A DNA stretch of 37,164 bases from Bacteroidales bacterium (GCA_015060255.1 SUYV01000021.1:1-37164), one strand, 5' to 3'. Numbered from the stretch's first letter, positions 23,896 through 32,160 are shown. Notes: a model not told the origin generated them from the letters alone. Numbers and translations: made by a program.

Positions 23896-25419
23896 ATGGC
23901 TGAAGAAGGAAAGAAAAGATCAGTCAGAAAAAAGAATCCGGCGGTAAACCTAGATACACTTGGGCTTGAGGTGGGTAACAGACCACCTCAAGCTCTTGAT
24001 GTCGAAGAGGCAGTCCTCGGTGCTCTTCTGATTGAACCGAACTGTGTGGATGAAGCGATGGGAGAACTTACTCCGAACTGCTTCTATAGTGAAAAGCACA
24101 GGATGATATTCGAAGCTATGCGTGTTCTTGTAAACGAGCATGCAGCTTTGGATCTTCTTTCCGTGTCTCAGAAACTGAAGGATACAGGTAATCTCGAGGC
24201 TGTAGGAGGCACGGTCTTTCTTGTGCAGCTTTCGCAGAAGATCGGTGCGGCAGCCCATATTGAGTATTATATAAGGATTCTTAAGCAGAAGTGTATCCAG
24301 CGAGAGCTTATCACCGCATCATATGAGATCCTCAAGACTTCATATGACGATGCCGTGAATGTGGATGACCTGATCGACCAGGCTCAGACGAAGGTCTTTG
24401 CCGCCATCCAGAACAATGTCAAGAAGGATGTGCAGGAGATCGGAAAAGTCATCAATGATGCTCTCGAGGACATTCAGAAGCTACAGAATTCATCAGGTCT
24501 CAGCGGTGTTCCTTCCGGATTCGAGTCTCTGGACAAGATCACCCAGGGATGGCAGGCGTCAGACCTCATCATTCTTGCGGCGCGACCATCGGTCGGAAAG
24601 ACTGCTTTCGTGCTCAACCTTGCAAGAAATGCAGCCGTGGACTTCAATATGCCGGTTGCCATATTCTCTCTCGAGATGCCTTCGATACAGCTTGCAAAGC
24701 GAATGATGGTGTCGGAGACAAGGCTCAGTGCAGATAAGTTCAGAGGAGGTGAGAAGATCGCGGAATGGGAGTGGAAACAGCTGGACATCCAGCTTACCAG
24801 GCTGGTGAAGGCACCTATATATATAGATGACACCCCTTCGCTTCCTGTGATGGAGTTCCGCTCCAAGGTGAAGAAGCTTGTGAAGCAGAAGGGTGTACGT
24901 CTTATCGTCGTGGACTACCTTCAGCTGATGCAGGGACCATCGGAACTGCGTGGCATGCGTGAGCAGGAAGTTGCGGCTATCTCTCGTACGCTCAAGGCTA
25001 CGGCTAAGGAAATGAACGTGCCTATCATTGCGCTTTCGCAGCTCTCACGTCAGTCCGAGAACCGACAGGGCGGCAACAGAAGACCTCAGCTCAGTGACCT
25101 TCGTGAGTCCGGTTCGATCGAGCAGGATGCTGATATGGTAATCTTTATCCATAGATACGATTATCAGGGACTTTCTGAGAATGCAGACGATATCGGAAGG
25201 ACTCAGATCATCATTGCAAAGCACAGAAATGGTGCTATTGCCGATATTGATATGAAGTTCCGTGCAGATGAGGTTCGTTTCGTGGACCTTTCTGACAGTC
25301 TTGTCAATCAGGCAGACATGATGGGAGTCGAGTCGGCCATGAACAGTGATATGCCACCGTTCGGCCCTGATATGAGTGCCGGAATTGATGACTTTGGCAC
25401 AAATGGTGGTTTCGTATAG
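23896..25419 (+). CDS. dnaB: Replicative DNA helicase DnaB
   Basis: The 507-residue hexameric helicase unwinds DNA at the replication fork. The N-terminal helical domain starts at PPQALDVEEAVLGALL, the usual DnaB signature. The RecA-like domain has a Walker A motif AARPSVGKTAF with K235, a Walker B-like VVDYLQLM and the C-terminal LRESGSIEQDADMVIFIHR. There is no intein or insertion. The last 40 residues are acidic, methionine- and glycine-rich, and probably disordered. It lies 17 nt after the zinc-ribbon gene and 5 nt before the DUF3108 gene, an ordinary Bacteroidales arrangement. Confidence 0.97.
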   Translation: MAEEGKKRSVRKKNPAVNLDTLGLEVGNRPPQALDVEEAVLGALLIEPNCVDEAMGELTPNCFYSEKHRMIFEAMRVLVNEHAALDLLSVSQKLKDTGNLEAVGGTVFLVQLSQKIGAAAHIEYYIRILKQKCIQRELITASYEILKTSYDDAVNVDDLIDQAQTKVFAAIQNNVKKDVQEIGKVINDALEDIQKLQNSSGLSGVPSGFESLDKITQGWQASDLIILAARPSVGKTAFVLNLARNAAVDFNMPVAIFSLEMPSIQLAKRMMVSETRLSADKFRGGEKIAEWEWKQLDIQLTRLVKAPIYIDDTPSLPVMEFRSKVKKLVKQKGVRLIVVDYLQLMQGPSELRGMREQEVAAISRTLKATAKEMNVPIIALSQLSRQSENRQGGNRRPQLSDLRESGSIEQDADMVIFIHRYDYQGLSENADDIGRTQIIIAKHRNGAIADIDMKFRADEVRFVDLSDSLVNQADMMGVESAMNSDMPPFGPDMSAGIDDFGTNGGFV

Positions 25420-25424
25420 GAATC

Positions 25425-26309
25425 ATGCATTTAAAGATTGTGAATAAAATTAGGAATATATTATTTTTTCTCCTGTGTATGTGTCTTTCCTTATCGGCAT
25501 ATGCACAGGAGAAAAATGTTGATGAGGCAACCTATTGTGTGCCTGTGAAGTCCATAAGTGAGGAAGATCTGGCGTTCGGTGCCGGGGAGTCCCTTACCTT
25601 CACGATGCATTACGAGTGGGGAGCAATCAACTCCGATGTGGGTACCGGTACGGTAAAGATGGATACGGTCAGATACAATGGTATGAAGGCTTTCCATTGT
25701 TCCGTATACGGCAAGACTACCAGGCTCTTTGATATTTTCTTCAAGGTGCGTGAAGACTTTGATTCCTGGTTCGCCTGTGACGGTCTCAGACCTTTGAAGT
25801 TCACCAGGGACACTCATGAAGGACACTATATCGCGAAGAATACATATATATATGACTGGAATGCAATGGAGCCTCATATCGATGCGGATGTATATTCGTC
25901 GAGCAGCGGTCAGAGGAATCTTGAGCTTCCGTTGACTCCGTGCACATACGATCTTCCGGCTCTCTTCTTCTTTGCCCGCAATATGGACATAGACAACATA
26001 GTTCCCGGAAAGAAGTATCCTATGACTTTCGCGATTGATGACGATGTCTATAATGTATATTTCATCCTCTACGGCCGCGAAACCATAAAGGTAAAGGGGC
26101 TGGGAACGGTGAAGACCATAAAGTTCGCAGCAAGGCTTCTGGCCGGCGAAGTGTTTACGGGTGAGGAAGATATGATGATATGGGTGACTGATGACGATAA
26201 CAGGATCCCGGTCCTTTTCGAAGCTCCCATCCTTGTCGGCACAGCCTCCGGACGCCTCAAGTCCTACAGCGGTCTGAAGCACCCGTTCACCTCGCTTATT
26301 AGGAAATAA
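25425..26309 (+). CDS. DUF3108-domain exported protein
   Basis: The 294-residue product has a signal peptide (basic start, hydrophobic core ILFFLLCMCLSLSAY, cleavage probably after AYA at about residue 27). The mature part is beta-rich and fits DUF3108: GESLTFTMHYEWGAINSDVGTGTVKMD near the start, a central VREDFDSWFACDGLRPLKFTR, and a closing ILVGTASGRLKSYSGLKHP. Members are periplasmic or outer-membrane-facing proteins of unknown function with a lipocalin-like barrel inferred from sequence. It is tightly linked to dnaB, but a functional link is doubtful. A repeat copy separates it from rseC. Confidence 0.85.
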   Translation: MHLKIVNKIRNILFFLLCMCLSLSAYAQEKNVDEATYCVPVKSISEEDLAFGAGESLTFTMHYEWGAINSDVGTGTVKMDTVRYNGMKAFHCSVYGKTTRLFDIFFKVREDFDSWFACDGLRPLKFTRDTHEGHYIAKNTYIYDWNAMEPHIDADVYSSSSGQRNLELPLTPCTYDLPALFFFARNMDIDNIVPGKKYPMTFAIDDDVYNVYFILYGRETIKVKGLGTVKTIKFAARLLAGEVFTGEEDMMIWVTDDDNRIPVLFEAPILVGTASGRLKSYSGLKHPFTSLIRK

Positions 26310-26314
26310 CCCCT

Positions 26315-26340
26315 GTCATCCCGAGCTTGCCGAGGGAACT
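26315..26340. repeat. CATCCCGAG-family repeat before rseC
   Basis: GTCATCCCGAGCTTGCCGAG followed by GGAACT matches the last unit of the 22209-22274 array apart from two base changes. It begins 6 nt after the DUF3108 stop and ends 12 nt before the rseC ATG. Confidence 0.85.
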
Positions 26341-26352
26341 GAAAGAAGAATT

Positions 26353-26766
26353 ATGAAGAAAAACGAAATAACCCATACCGGAAAGATCTTAGAGATAACT
26401 CCGGATTTCACTACCGTTCAGATAGTGGTTTCATCGGCGTGTGCGTCATGCCATGCCAAGAGCCTTTGCGGAATGTCGGAAGACGAGGAAAAGGTAATCA
26501 TGCTCCCGACCGACCCATATGCGACATATAATGTCGGGGATGAGGTGCAGGTGTATACGAAAATGAGCATGGGATTGAAGGCTGCATGGATATCTTATGT
26601 GATTCCATTGGCAATTTTAATGATTTTAATATTATCTTTGTCAGCTGTTATCGAAAGTGAAGCCCTCAGGGCTTTGGCTGCGATCGGCGGTGTCGGCGTG
26701 TACTACTTCTTCATCTGGCTGTTCAGAGAAAGACTGGCCAATGAATTCGTATTCTACATAAAGTGA
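26353..26766 (+). CDS. rseC: RseC/MucC-family membrane protein of the Rnf cluster
   Basis: The 137-residue protein matches the RseC family: an N-terminal soluble part with a cysteine cluster (CASCHAKSLC, C-x2-C-x5-C) and the GKILEI...VQIVVSSACASC opening, then two membrane helices (AAWISYVIPLAILMILILSL and the following LAAIGGVGVYYFFIWLF). In proteobacteria RseC belongs to the SoxR-reducing Rsx/Rnf system, and in Bacteroidetes the gene regularly precedes rnfB, as here (60-nt gap). A maturation or redox role for Rnf is likely but not proven. The cysteines could hold an iron-sulphur cluster. Confidence 0.88.
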   Translation: MKKNEITHTGKILEITPDFTTVQIVVSSACASCHAKSLCGMSEDEEKVIMLPTDPYATYNVGDEVQVYTKMSMGLKAAWISYVIPLAILMILILSLSAVIESEALRALAAIGGVGVYYFFIWLFRERLANEFVFYIK

Positions 26767-26792
26767 CCATTCCCGAGCTTGTCGAGGGATCT
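26767..26792. repeat. CATCCCGAG-family repeat before rnfB
   Basis: CCATTCCCGAGCTTGTCGAG followed by GGATCT is a third dispersed copy, here lying directly after the rseC stop (ends 26766) and 34 nt before the rnfB ATG. Confidence 0.85.
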
Positions 26793-26826
26793 ATAGGATA
26801 CAACAACTAAATTAATTATAACTGTA

Positions 26827-27708
26827 ATGACACAAACAATTATCTGGACTATTGCAATCCTCACCATCCTCGGTGCGGCTCTCGCGGTGGTCCTCTACGT
26901 TGTGGCTGAAAAGTTCAAGGTGGAGGAAGACCCGAGGATCGACGAGGTGGAGAAGGTGTTGCCTGGTGCAAACTGCGGAGGCTGCGGACAGGCAGGCTGC
27001 CGCGCATTTGCCCAGCATTGCGTAGAGTCGTCTCCAAACCTGGACAGCTGCTTCTGTCCTGTAGGAGGCAACGAAGGTATGCAGAAGGTTGCTGCCGTGC
27101 TTGGCGTTGAGGTTGCCGCAAAGGAGCCTCAGGTCGCTGTGGTACGCTGCAACGGAACTTGTGAGAACCGTCCTCGCACCAACGAGTACGGCGGTTATCA
27201 GTCATGCCGCGTGAAGGCCACACTCTATAGTGGTGACACCGGCTGTTCTTTCGGATGTCTTGGATGTGGCGACTGCGTTGCGGCCTGCCAGTTCGGAGCA
27301 ATCTCTATGGACCCGACAACAGGTCTTCCTGTAGTTGACGAAGAAAAATGTACCGCCTGCGGTGCCTGTGTGAAGGCATGCCCTAAGAACATCATCGAGC
27401 TCCGCAACAAGGGACGCAGGAACATGCGCGTGTTCGTATCATGCGTCAACAAGGACAAGGGTGCCGTTGCGCGCAAGGCCTGCAAGGCTGCATGTATCGG
27501 CTGCGGCAAGTGTGCGAAGGTATGTTCGTTCGACGCAATCACTGTGGAGAACAACATTGCATACATCGACTTCACAAAGTGCAAGCTTTGCAAGAAGTGT
27601 GTTGCAGAGTGTCCTACAGGTGCGATCCACGCAGTGAATTTCCCTGTAATCAAGCCAAAGCCGGCTGCTGAAGCTCCGGCTCAGCCTGTAGAAAAGAAGG
27701 AGGAGTAG
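26827..27708 (+). CDS. rnfB: Rnf complex subunit B (polyferredoxin)
   Basis: The 293-residue subunit takes electrons from ferredoxin into the Rnf ion-pumping complex. One N-terminal membrane helix (residues 3-27) is followed by a cluster motif C50-GG-C53-GQAG-C58 with further cysteines around 75-77. Four ferredoxin-type CxxCxxCxxxC motifs then appear: CLGCGDCVAAC, CTACGACVKAC, CIGCGKCAKVC and CKLCKKCVAEC. The E. coli homologue has two, so this is an extended polyferredoxin. The tail is a proline/alanine/glutamate-rich linker. It leads the cluster B-C-D-G-E-A with gaps of a few bases, apart from the palindrome after rnfC. Confidence 0.96.
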   Translation: MTQTIIWTIAILTILGAALAVVLYVVAEKFKVEEDPRIDEVEKVLPGANCGGCGQAGCRAFAQHCVESSPNLDSCFCPVGGNEGMQKVAAVLGVEVAAKEPQVAVVRCNGTCENRPRTNEYGGYQSCRVKATLYSGDTGCSFGCLGCGDCVAACQFGAISMDPTTGLPVVDEEKCTACGACVKACPKNIIELRNKGRRNMRVFVSCVNKDKGAVARKACKAACIGCGKCAKVCSFDAITVENNIAYIDFTKCKLCKKCVAECPTGAIHAVNFPVIKPKPAAEAPAQPVEKKEE

Positions 27709-27712
27709 TACT

Positions 27713-29074
27713 ATGATGAAGACATTTTCAATAGGTGGTATCCACCCGAGCGACAGCAAGATTTCAAAGGACTGCAAGATCGAAGTGCTTCCTGTTCCTT
27801 CAAAGGTTTTCATTTCAGTTGCGCAGCATCTCGGTGCTCCTGCGACTCCGATAGTGAAGGCCGGTGACCAGGTGAAGGTGGGTCAGGTGATCGCAGAGCC
27901 TGCAGGATTCATTTCCGCTTATGTACATTCATCGGTTTCAGGTACAGTGAAGTCAGTGGGACCTCGCAAGGACCTTGCCGGTAACAATATGACACACATC
28001 GAGATCGATGTGGAGGGAGACGAGTGGGTAGAAGGTGTAGACCTTACTGACACGCTTGTGACAGCGATTCCGGAGGACAACAAGGCTATTCTTGAGAAGA
28101 TCAAGATGTGCGGCGTTGTAGGTCTGGGTGGTGCTACATTCCCTGCTCACGTAAAGCTTTGCCCGCCTCCGGGCAAGAAGGCTGACTGCCTCATCCTGAA
28201 CGGTGCGGAGTGTGAGCCTTATCTTACTTCAGACTACCGTATCATGCTCGAGAGAAGCAAGGAGATCGTTGTCGGAGCCGCTATCATGAAGCAGGTTCTC
28301 GGCGGATGTCCTGCAGTGATCGGCATCGAGGAGAACAAGCCTGAGGCTATCAAGGCCATGACGGCTGCTGTGGCAGAGCTCCAGGCGTCTGCAAAGGGCT
28401 ATGAGGGCATCTCTGTGATGACTCTCAAGAAGAAGTATCCGCAGGGCGGTGAGAAGCAGCTTATCGACGCTGTGATGGGCCGTCAGGTGAAGTCTATGGG
28501 ACTTCCTATCGACGTGGGTGCCGTAGTCCAGAACGTTGCGACATCTCTCGCTGTATATGAGGCTGTCCAGAAGAACATTCCTCTCATCACCAACGTGATG
28601 ACAATCACAGGCGACTGCCTCCCTATGGAGAAGCAGCATAACTACAAGTTCCGCATCGGTATGCCACTTTCATATATAGCAGAATACGCGGGCGGAATTC
28701 CTGAAGCTGCTGCAAAGGTCATCAGCGGTGGTCCTATGATGGGTAAGGCGATAGCCAACATGGATGCTACGACAGTCAAGGGATCTTCATCTCTCCTTTA
28801 CCTGACTGCAGAGCAGACAGTGCGTGGCGTGGAGTCGGCATGTATCCGTTGCGGAAAGTGTGCGGAGGCCTGCCCTATGGGTCTTGAGCCGTTCCTTCTC
28901 CAGAAGTATGCACGCAACAACATGATGGATGAACTCGAAGATAATGCAGTACAGGATTGTATAGAGTGCGGATGCTGCCTCTACAGCTGCCCTGCCAACA
29001 TTCCGCTTCTTGACATCATCCGTTTGGCAAAGGGCGACGTCATCAAGATTATAAGAGGCAGGGGACAAAGGTAA
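27713..29074 (+). CDS. rnfC: Rnf complex subunit C (NADH-binding, flavin/iron-sulphur)
   Basis: The 453-residue peripheral subunit exchanges electrons between NAD(H) and the complex. The GVVGLGGATFPAHVKL segment and LNGAECEPYLTSDYRIM are the FMN- and NADH-binding hallmarks shared with complex I NuoF. Two [4Fe-4S] motifs lie at C377 (CIRCGKCAEACP) and C416 (CIECGCCLYSCP). An N-terminal barrel-sandwich domain (VIAEPAGFISAYVHSSVSGTV) is present. The C-terminus is short and lacks the long alanine-rich tail of E. coli RsxC. The last codons form the left arm of a 24-bp palindrome that includes the stop codon. Confidence 0.96.
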   Translation: MMKTFSIGGIHPSDSKISKDCKIEVLPVPSKVFISVAQHLGAPATPIVKAGDQVKVGQVIAEPAGFISAYVHSSVSGTVKSVGPRKDLAGNNMTHIEIDVEGDEWVEGVDLTDTLVTAIPEDNKAILEKIKMCGVVGLGGATFPAHVKLCPPPGKKADCLILNGAECEPYLTSDYRIMLERSKEIVVGAAIMKQVLGGCPAVIGIEENKPEAIKAMTAAVAELQASAKGYEGISVMTLKKKYPQGGEKQLIDAVMGRQVKSMGLPIDVGAVVQNVATSLAVYEAVQKNIPLITNVMTITGDCLPMEKQHNYKFRIGMPLSYIAEYAGGIPEAAAKVISGGPMMGKAIANMDATTVKGSSSLLYLTAEQTVRGVESACIRCGKCAEACPMGLEPFLLQKYARNNMMDELEDNAVQDCIECGCCLYSCPANIPLLDIIRLAKGDVIKIIRGRGQR

Positions 29075-29160
29075 AAACTAAATCCCTCCCACCTTGCGGT
29101 GGGCCCCTCCCATTCACGAGGCCATGGGCGGCCACGGTTTTTACCTTTGTCCCATGCCTC
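29055..29160. repeat. Long palindrome overlapping the rnfC stop, inside the rnf operon
   Basis: The left arm (29055-29078, GAGGCAGGGGACAAAGGTAA then AAAC) pairs with the right arm (29137-29160) over 24 bp with one mismatch. The rnfC TAA (29072-29074) lies in the left arm. The 58-nt interior contains CCCACC/GGTGGG and shares a core with the palindrome at 11491-11590 in the opposite orientation. No U-run follows, so it is not a standard intrinsic terminator. It could modulate the mRNA 3' end or stability between rnfC and rnfD. Confidence 0.88.
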
Positions 29161-29189
29161 CTAAATCGATAACTAATTAAAGTAAAGAT

Positions 29190-30155
29190 ATGGATAAACT
29201 ATTGGTTTCACCGTCACCGCATCTTCATACTAAGACTTCCACAAAGTCTTTGATGCGTGACGTTGTGATTGCTCTGCTTCCTGCAGTGGTTGTCTCTGTC
29301 CTCTTCTATGGATGGTCGGAGCTTCTCGTGCTCGGAGTGAGCGTGGCTTCATGCGTACTGCTGGAGTACCTTATCACAAGATATATGTTGAAGAAGCCAT
29401 GCACAGTAGGAGACTATTCTGCTGTTGTGACTGGTATTCTTCTTGCCCTCAACCTTCCTGCTACCACACCTTGGTGGGTTGTGTTCATCGGAGCTGTTGT
29501 AGCTATAGGAGTGGCAAAGATGACATTCGGCGGACTTGGTCAGAACCTTTTCAACCCTGCAATCGTGGGTCGTGTGTTCCTTCTGATCTCGTTCCCTACT
29601 TATATGACAGACTGGACAAGGCCTCAGGGCTTTGTGGGCGGCGGTCTTGACGCTCTTTCTGGCGCGACACCGCTCGGTCTTGCAAAGGAAGGCGGCGTAG
29701 CTGCCATCGAGAGCCTTGACTACATGGACATGCTGTTCTACAACATCGGAGGTTCTGCAGGTGAGCTTTCAGCACTCGCGCTCATCGCAGGATTCATCTA
29801 CCTCCTTGCCCGCAGAGTCATCAGACCATACATCACTCTCTCGATTCTCGCTACAGTGGCCATATTCTCAGGCATCTTCTGGGCTATCAACCCTGCCGAG
29901 TATACAGACCCTGTATTCAACCTCCTCACCGGTGGTCTTCTCCTCGGATCGATCTTCATGGCGACCGACTATGTGACTTCACCTATGAGCAACTGGGGCG
30001 GCGTGATCTTCGGTGTCGGCATCGGTATCATCACAATGCTGATCCGTTACTTCGGTGCATATCCTGAGGGAGTTTCTTTCGCTATCCTTATCATGAACTC
30101 AGTGGTTCCTCTTATCAACAAGGTGTGCCACGCTAAAAAGTACGGGAGGGCATAG
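29190..30155 (+). CDS. rnfD: Rnf complex subunit D (membrane, FMN-bearing)
   Basis: The 321-residue membrane subunit has about ten helices and holds a covalent FMN. The flavin threonine is probably T160 in DALSGATPLG, matching the SGAT motif. The N-terminus (LVSPSPHLHTKTSTKSLMRDV) is typical of RnfD/NqrB. The GLGQNLFNPAIVGRVFLL and LTGGLLLGSIFMATDYVTSPMS segments are the conserved family blocks. It starts 115 nt after rnfC, with the palindrome in between, and is followed by rnfG after 3 nt. Confidence 0.95.
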   Translation: MDKLLVSPSPHLHTKTSTKSLMRDVVIALLPAVVVSVLFYGWSELLVLGVSVASCVLLEYLITRYMLKKPCTVGDYSAVVTGILLALNLPATTPWWVVFIGAVVAIGVAKMTFGGLGQNLFNPAIVGRVFLLISFPTYMTDWTRPQGFVGGGLDALSGATPLGLAKEGGVAAIESLDYMDMLFYNIGGSAGELSALALIAGFIYLLARRVIRPYITLSILATVAIFSGIFWAINPAEYTDPVFNLLTGGLLLGSIFMATDYVTSPMSNWGGVIFGVGIGIITMLIRYFGAYPEGVSFAILIMNSVVPLINKVCHAKKYGRA

Positions 30156-30158
30156 GCT

Positions 30159-30752
30159 ATGGCAGTACAGTCATCATTCAAGAACATGAGCCTTTGTCTG
30201 CTCGTGATCTGTCTCGTATGTTCAGCCCTTCTTGCAGGCGTATATGCTCTCACAAAGGAGCCTATTGACGCAGCTGCAAAGGCAAAGAACGAGGCGGCCA
30301 TCAAGGAAGTGCTTCCTGATGTTGCAGTGACTATAGAGGAAGAGAGAACAGTTGATTTTGAAGGTGCTTCATACACTTACAACCTTGCTTACGATGATCT
30401 CGGAAACACTGTAGGATGTGCCATCAACGTGGCTCCGTCAGGATTCGGCGGTCCGATATCGATCAAGGTCGGCTTTGACATCAACGGTGTGATCTGGAAT
30501 ACAAAGGTGCTCTCACAGGCAGAGACTCCGGGTCTCGGCGCAAAGTGCGTGGAGCCAGCATTCTCAGACCAGTTCAAGGGATTCGATCCTGCACAGAAGA
30601 CTCTGGCAGTGAAAAAGGACGGCGGTGATGTTGATGCAATCACAGCATCAACCATTACATCGCGTGCATATGCAGAAGGCCTCGCTCTTGCAGTAAAGGT
30701 ATTCGATGCTATCGCACAGACCCCGATGCCACTTAATAATATGGAGGAGTAA
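30159..30752 (+). CDS. rnfG: Rnf complex subunit G (periplasmic FMN-binding)
   Basis: The 197-residue protein has one N-terminal membrane helix (about residues 9-30) and a periplasmic FMN-binding domain. The family attaches FMN to a threonine in an SGAT-like motif; here the site reads DAITASTITSRAY, with T165 at the expected position but Ala-Ser in place of Gly-Ala. Conserved ETPGLGAKC precedes it. The rest is ordinary. Gaps of 3 and 2 nt to rnfD and rnfE indicate one transcript. The variant motif is plausible but its loading by the flavin transferase ApbE is untested. Confidence 0.93.
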   Translation: MAVQSSFKNMSLCLLVICLVCSALLAGVYALTKEPIDAAAKAKNEAAIKEVLPDVAVTIEEERTVDFEGASYTYNLAYDDLGNTVGCAINVAPSGFGGPISIKVGFDINGVIWNTKVLSQAETPGLGAKCVEPAFSDQFKGFDPAQKTLAVKKDGGDVDAITASTITSRAYAEGLALAVKVFDAIAQTPMPLNNMEE

Positions 30753-30754
30753 CC

Positions 30755-31345
30755 ATGGGAAAATTTCAGCTTATAACTAAAGGCCTCATCAAGGAGAACC
30801 CTACATTCGTTCTTCTTCTGGGTATGTGTCCTACACTGGCTACAACCACATCGGCCATCAACGGTATGAGTATGGGACTTGCCACAATGTTTGTCCTCAT
30901 ACTTTCAAACATCGTGATCTCGGCAATCGCCGCATACATTCCTGACAAGGTCCGTATCCCTGCGTACATTGTCGTGATCGCTACATTCGTGACCCTGCTC
31001 CAGTTCATCATGCAGGCGTATGTTCCGGATATCTACGAGACCCTCGGTCTCTTCATCCCGCTCATCGTGGTGAACTGTATCGTCCTCGGACGTGCCGAGG
31101 CGTTTGCAAACAAGAACAGCATCGTGGATTCTGCTCTTGACGGCATCGGCATCGGACTCGGCTTCACATGCTCGCTCACTGTCCTCGGTCTCGTACGCGA
31201 GATCCTCGGCAGCGGCTCGGCATTCGGCTTCAAGTTCATCGCCGGTGACGGTATCCTTGCATTTGTCCTCGCTCCGGGAGCGTTCCTTGCTTTGGGTTAC
31301 CTCATCGTGATATTCAGAAAGCTTACTTCAAAGAAGGCAGAATAA
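30755..31345 (+). CDS. rnfE: Rnf complex subunit E (integral membrane)
   Basis: The 196-residue protein has six predicted helices and pairs with the homologous RnfA in an inverted arrangement. The conserved cysteines C25 (LLGMCPTLA) and C108 (VVNCIVLGRAEAFA) match the residues that, with the two of RnfA, hold an intramembrane [2Fe-2S] cluster in characterised Rnf and Nqr complexes. The ENPTFVLLLGMCPTLATTTS block is the family signature. It starts 2 nt after rnfG. Confidence 0.95.
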   Translation: MGKFQLITKGLIKENPTFVLLLGMCPTLATTTSAINGMSMGLATMFVLILSNIVISAIAAYIPDKVRIPAYIVVIATFVTLLQFIMQAYVPDIYETLGLFIPLIVVNCIVLGRAEAFANKNSIVDSALDGIGIGLGFTCSLTVLGLVREILGSGSAFGFKFIAGDGILAFVLAPGAFLALGYLIVIFRKLTSKKAE

Positions 31346-31366
31346 TATAATAAAGGAGAAATTGTC

Positions 31367-31966
31367 ATGGTAGAATACATACTTATCATTATTTCAGCGA
31401 TATTCGTAAACAATATCCTGTTGTCACAGTTCCTCGGAGTCTGTCCTTTCCTTGGAGTATCGAACAAGCTCAGCACCGCTTCAGGAATGTCAATGGCTGT
31501 ATGCTTCGTCATCACGCTCGCTACAGTGGTTACATACCTTCTGAACATGCTTCTCGTGAAGCTCGGTCTTGAGTTCCTGCAGACCATTTCGTTCATTCTC
31601 GTGATCGCTGCCCTTGTGCAGATGGTGGAGATCGTGCTCAAGAAGATCAGCCCTGCGCTTTATGCGTCACTGGGTATCTTCCTCCCGCTCATCACCACTA
31701 ACTGCGCCGTTCTCGGTGTCGCTCTGACAGTTGTGAAGCCATCTGTCTATGCATCAGCGGCAAACGGCATGATGAACCTCGGCGAGGCTACCGTATACGC
31801 GTTCGCTACATCACTCGGCTTCGGCCTTGCGATGATCCTCTTCGCCGGCCTCCGCGAGCAGCTTTCGCTCAACGATGTGCCTAAGGCGTTCAAGGGCGTT
31901 CCTATCGCTCTCGTTACCGCAGGTATCCTTGCAATGGCATTCATGGGCTTCTCAGGACTCGTGTAA
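31367..31966 (+). CDS. rnfA: Rnf complex subunit A (integral membrane)
   Basis: The 199-residue, six-helix protein is the RnfA partner of RnfE. C26 in SQFLGVCPFLG and C113 in TTNCAVLGVAL are the expected cluster cysteines. The N-terminal YILIIISAIFVNNILLSQFL and the loop GVSNKLSTASGMS are typical. It is the last subunit gene of the cluster, so all six are present: B, C, D, G, E, A. Its stop overlaps the next ORF's start by one base (TAATG at 31964-31968). Confidence 0.95.
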   Translation: MVEYILIIISAIFVNNILLSQFLGVCPFLGVSNKLSTASGMSMAVCFVITLATVVTYLLNMLLVKLGLEFLQTISFILVIAALVQMVEIVLKKISPALYASLGIFLPLITTNCAVLGVALTVVKPSVYASAANGMMNLGEATVYAFATSLGFGLAMILFAGLREQLSLNDVPKAFKGVPIALVTAGILAMAFMGFSGLV

Positions 31967-32160
31967 TGACAGCGCAAGAGTTACTCGATAAAGCAGAAGA
32001 ACTGAGGCGTCACTGCCGCTTTGGAGATGCGATAAACTTCTACAGAGCGGCAGCGGATGCCCCGGATGCTTCGGAAGAGATAAAACGCAAATCTCTCGCA
32101 TCGGTCGAACTGATGCAGGAGATAAACGGCTTTGTAAACACCGACCTTATGAATCCATAA
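31966..32160 (+). CDS. Small TPR-like protein at the end of the rnf operon
   Basis: A 64-residue ORF overlaps the rnfA stop as TAATG, suggesting translational coupling. The sequence (AQELLDKAEELRRHCRFGDAINFYRAAADAPD) looks like one tetratricopeptide-type helix pair followed by a third helix, with no membrane segment. The stop codon lies inside the operon terminator. No named family is recognised. Its tight coupling makes it more likely a real accessory protein than chance, but the short length limits certainty. Confidence 0.6.
   Translation: MTAQELLDKAEELRRHCRFGDAINFYRAAADAPDASEEIKRKSLASVELMQEINGFVNTDLMNP

Noticed and set aside
25491..26282. Long open frame (263 codons) antisense to the DUF3108 gene
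   Set aside because: It lies wholly opposite a gene with signal peptide and recognisable domain, and its translation shows no family features.
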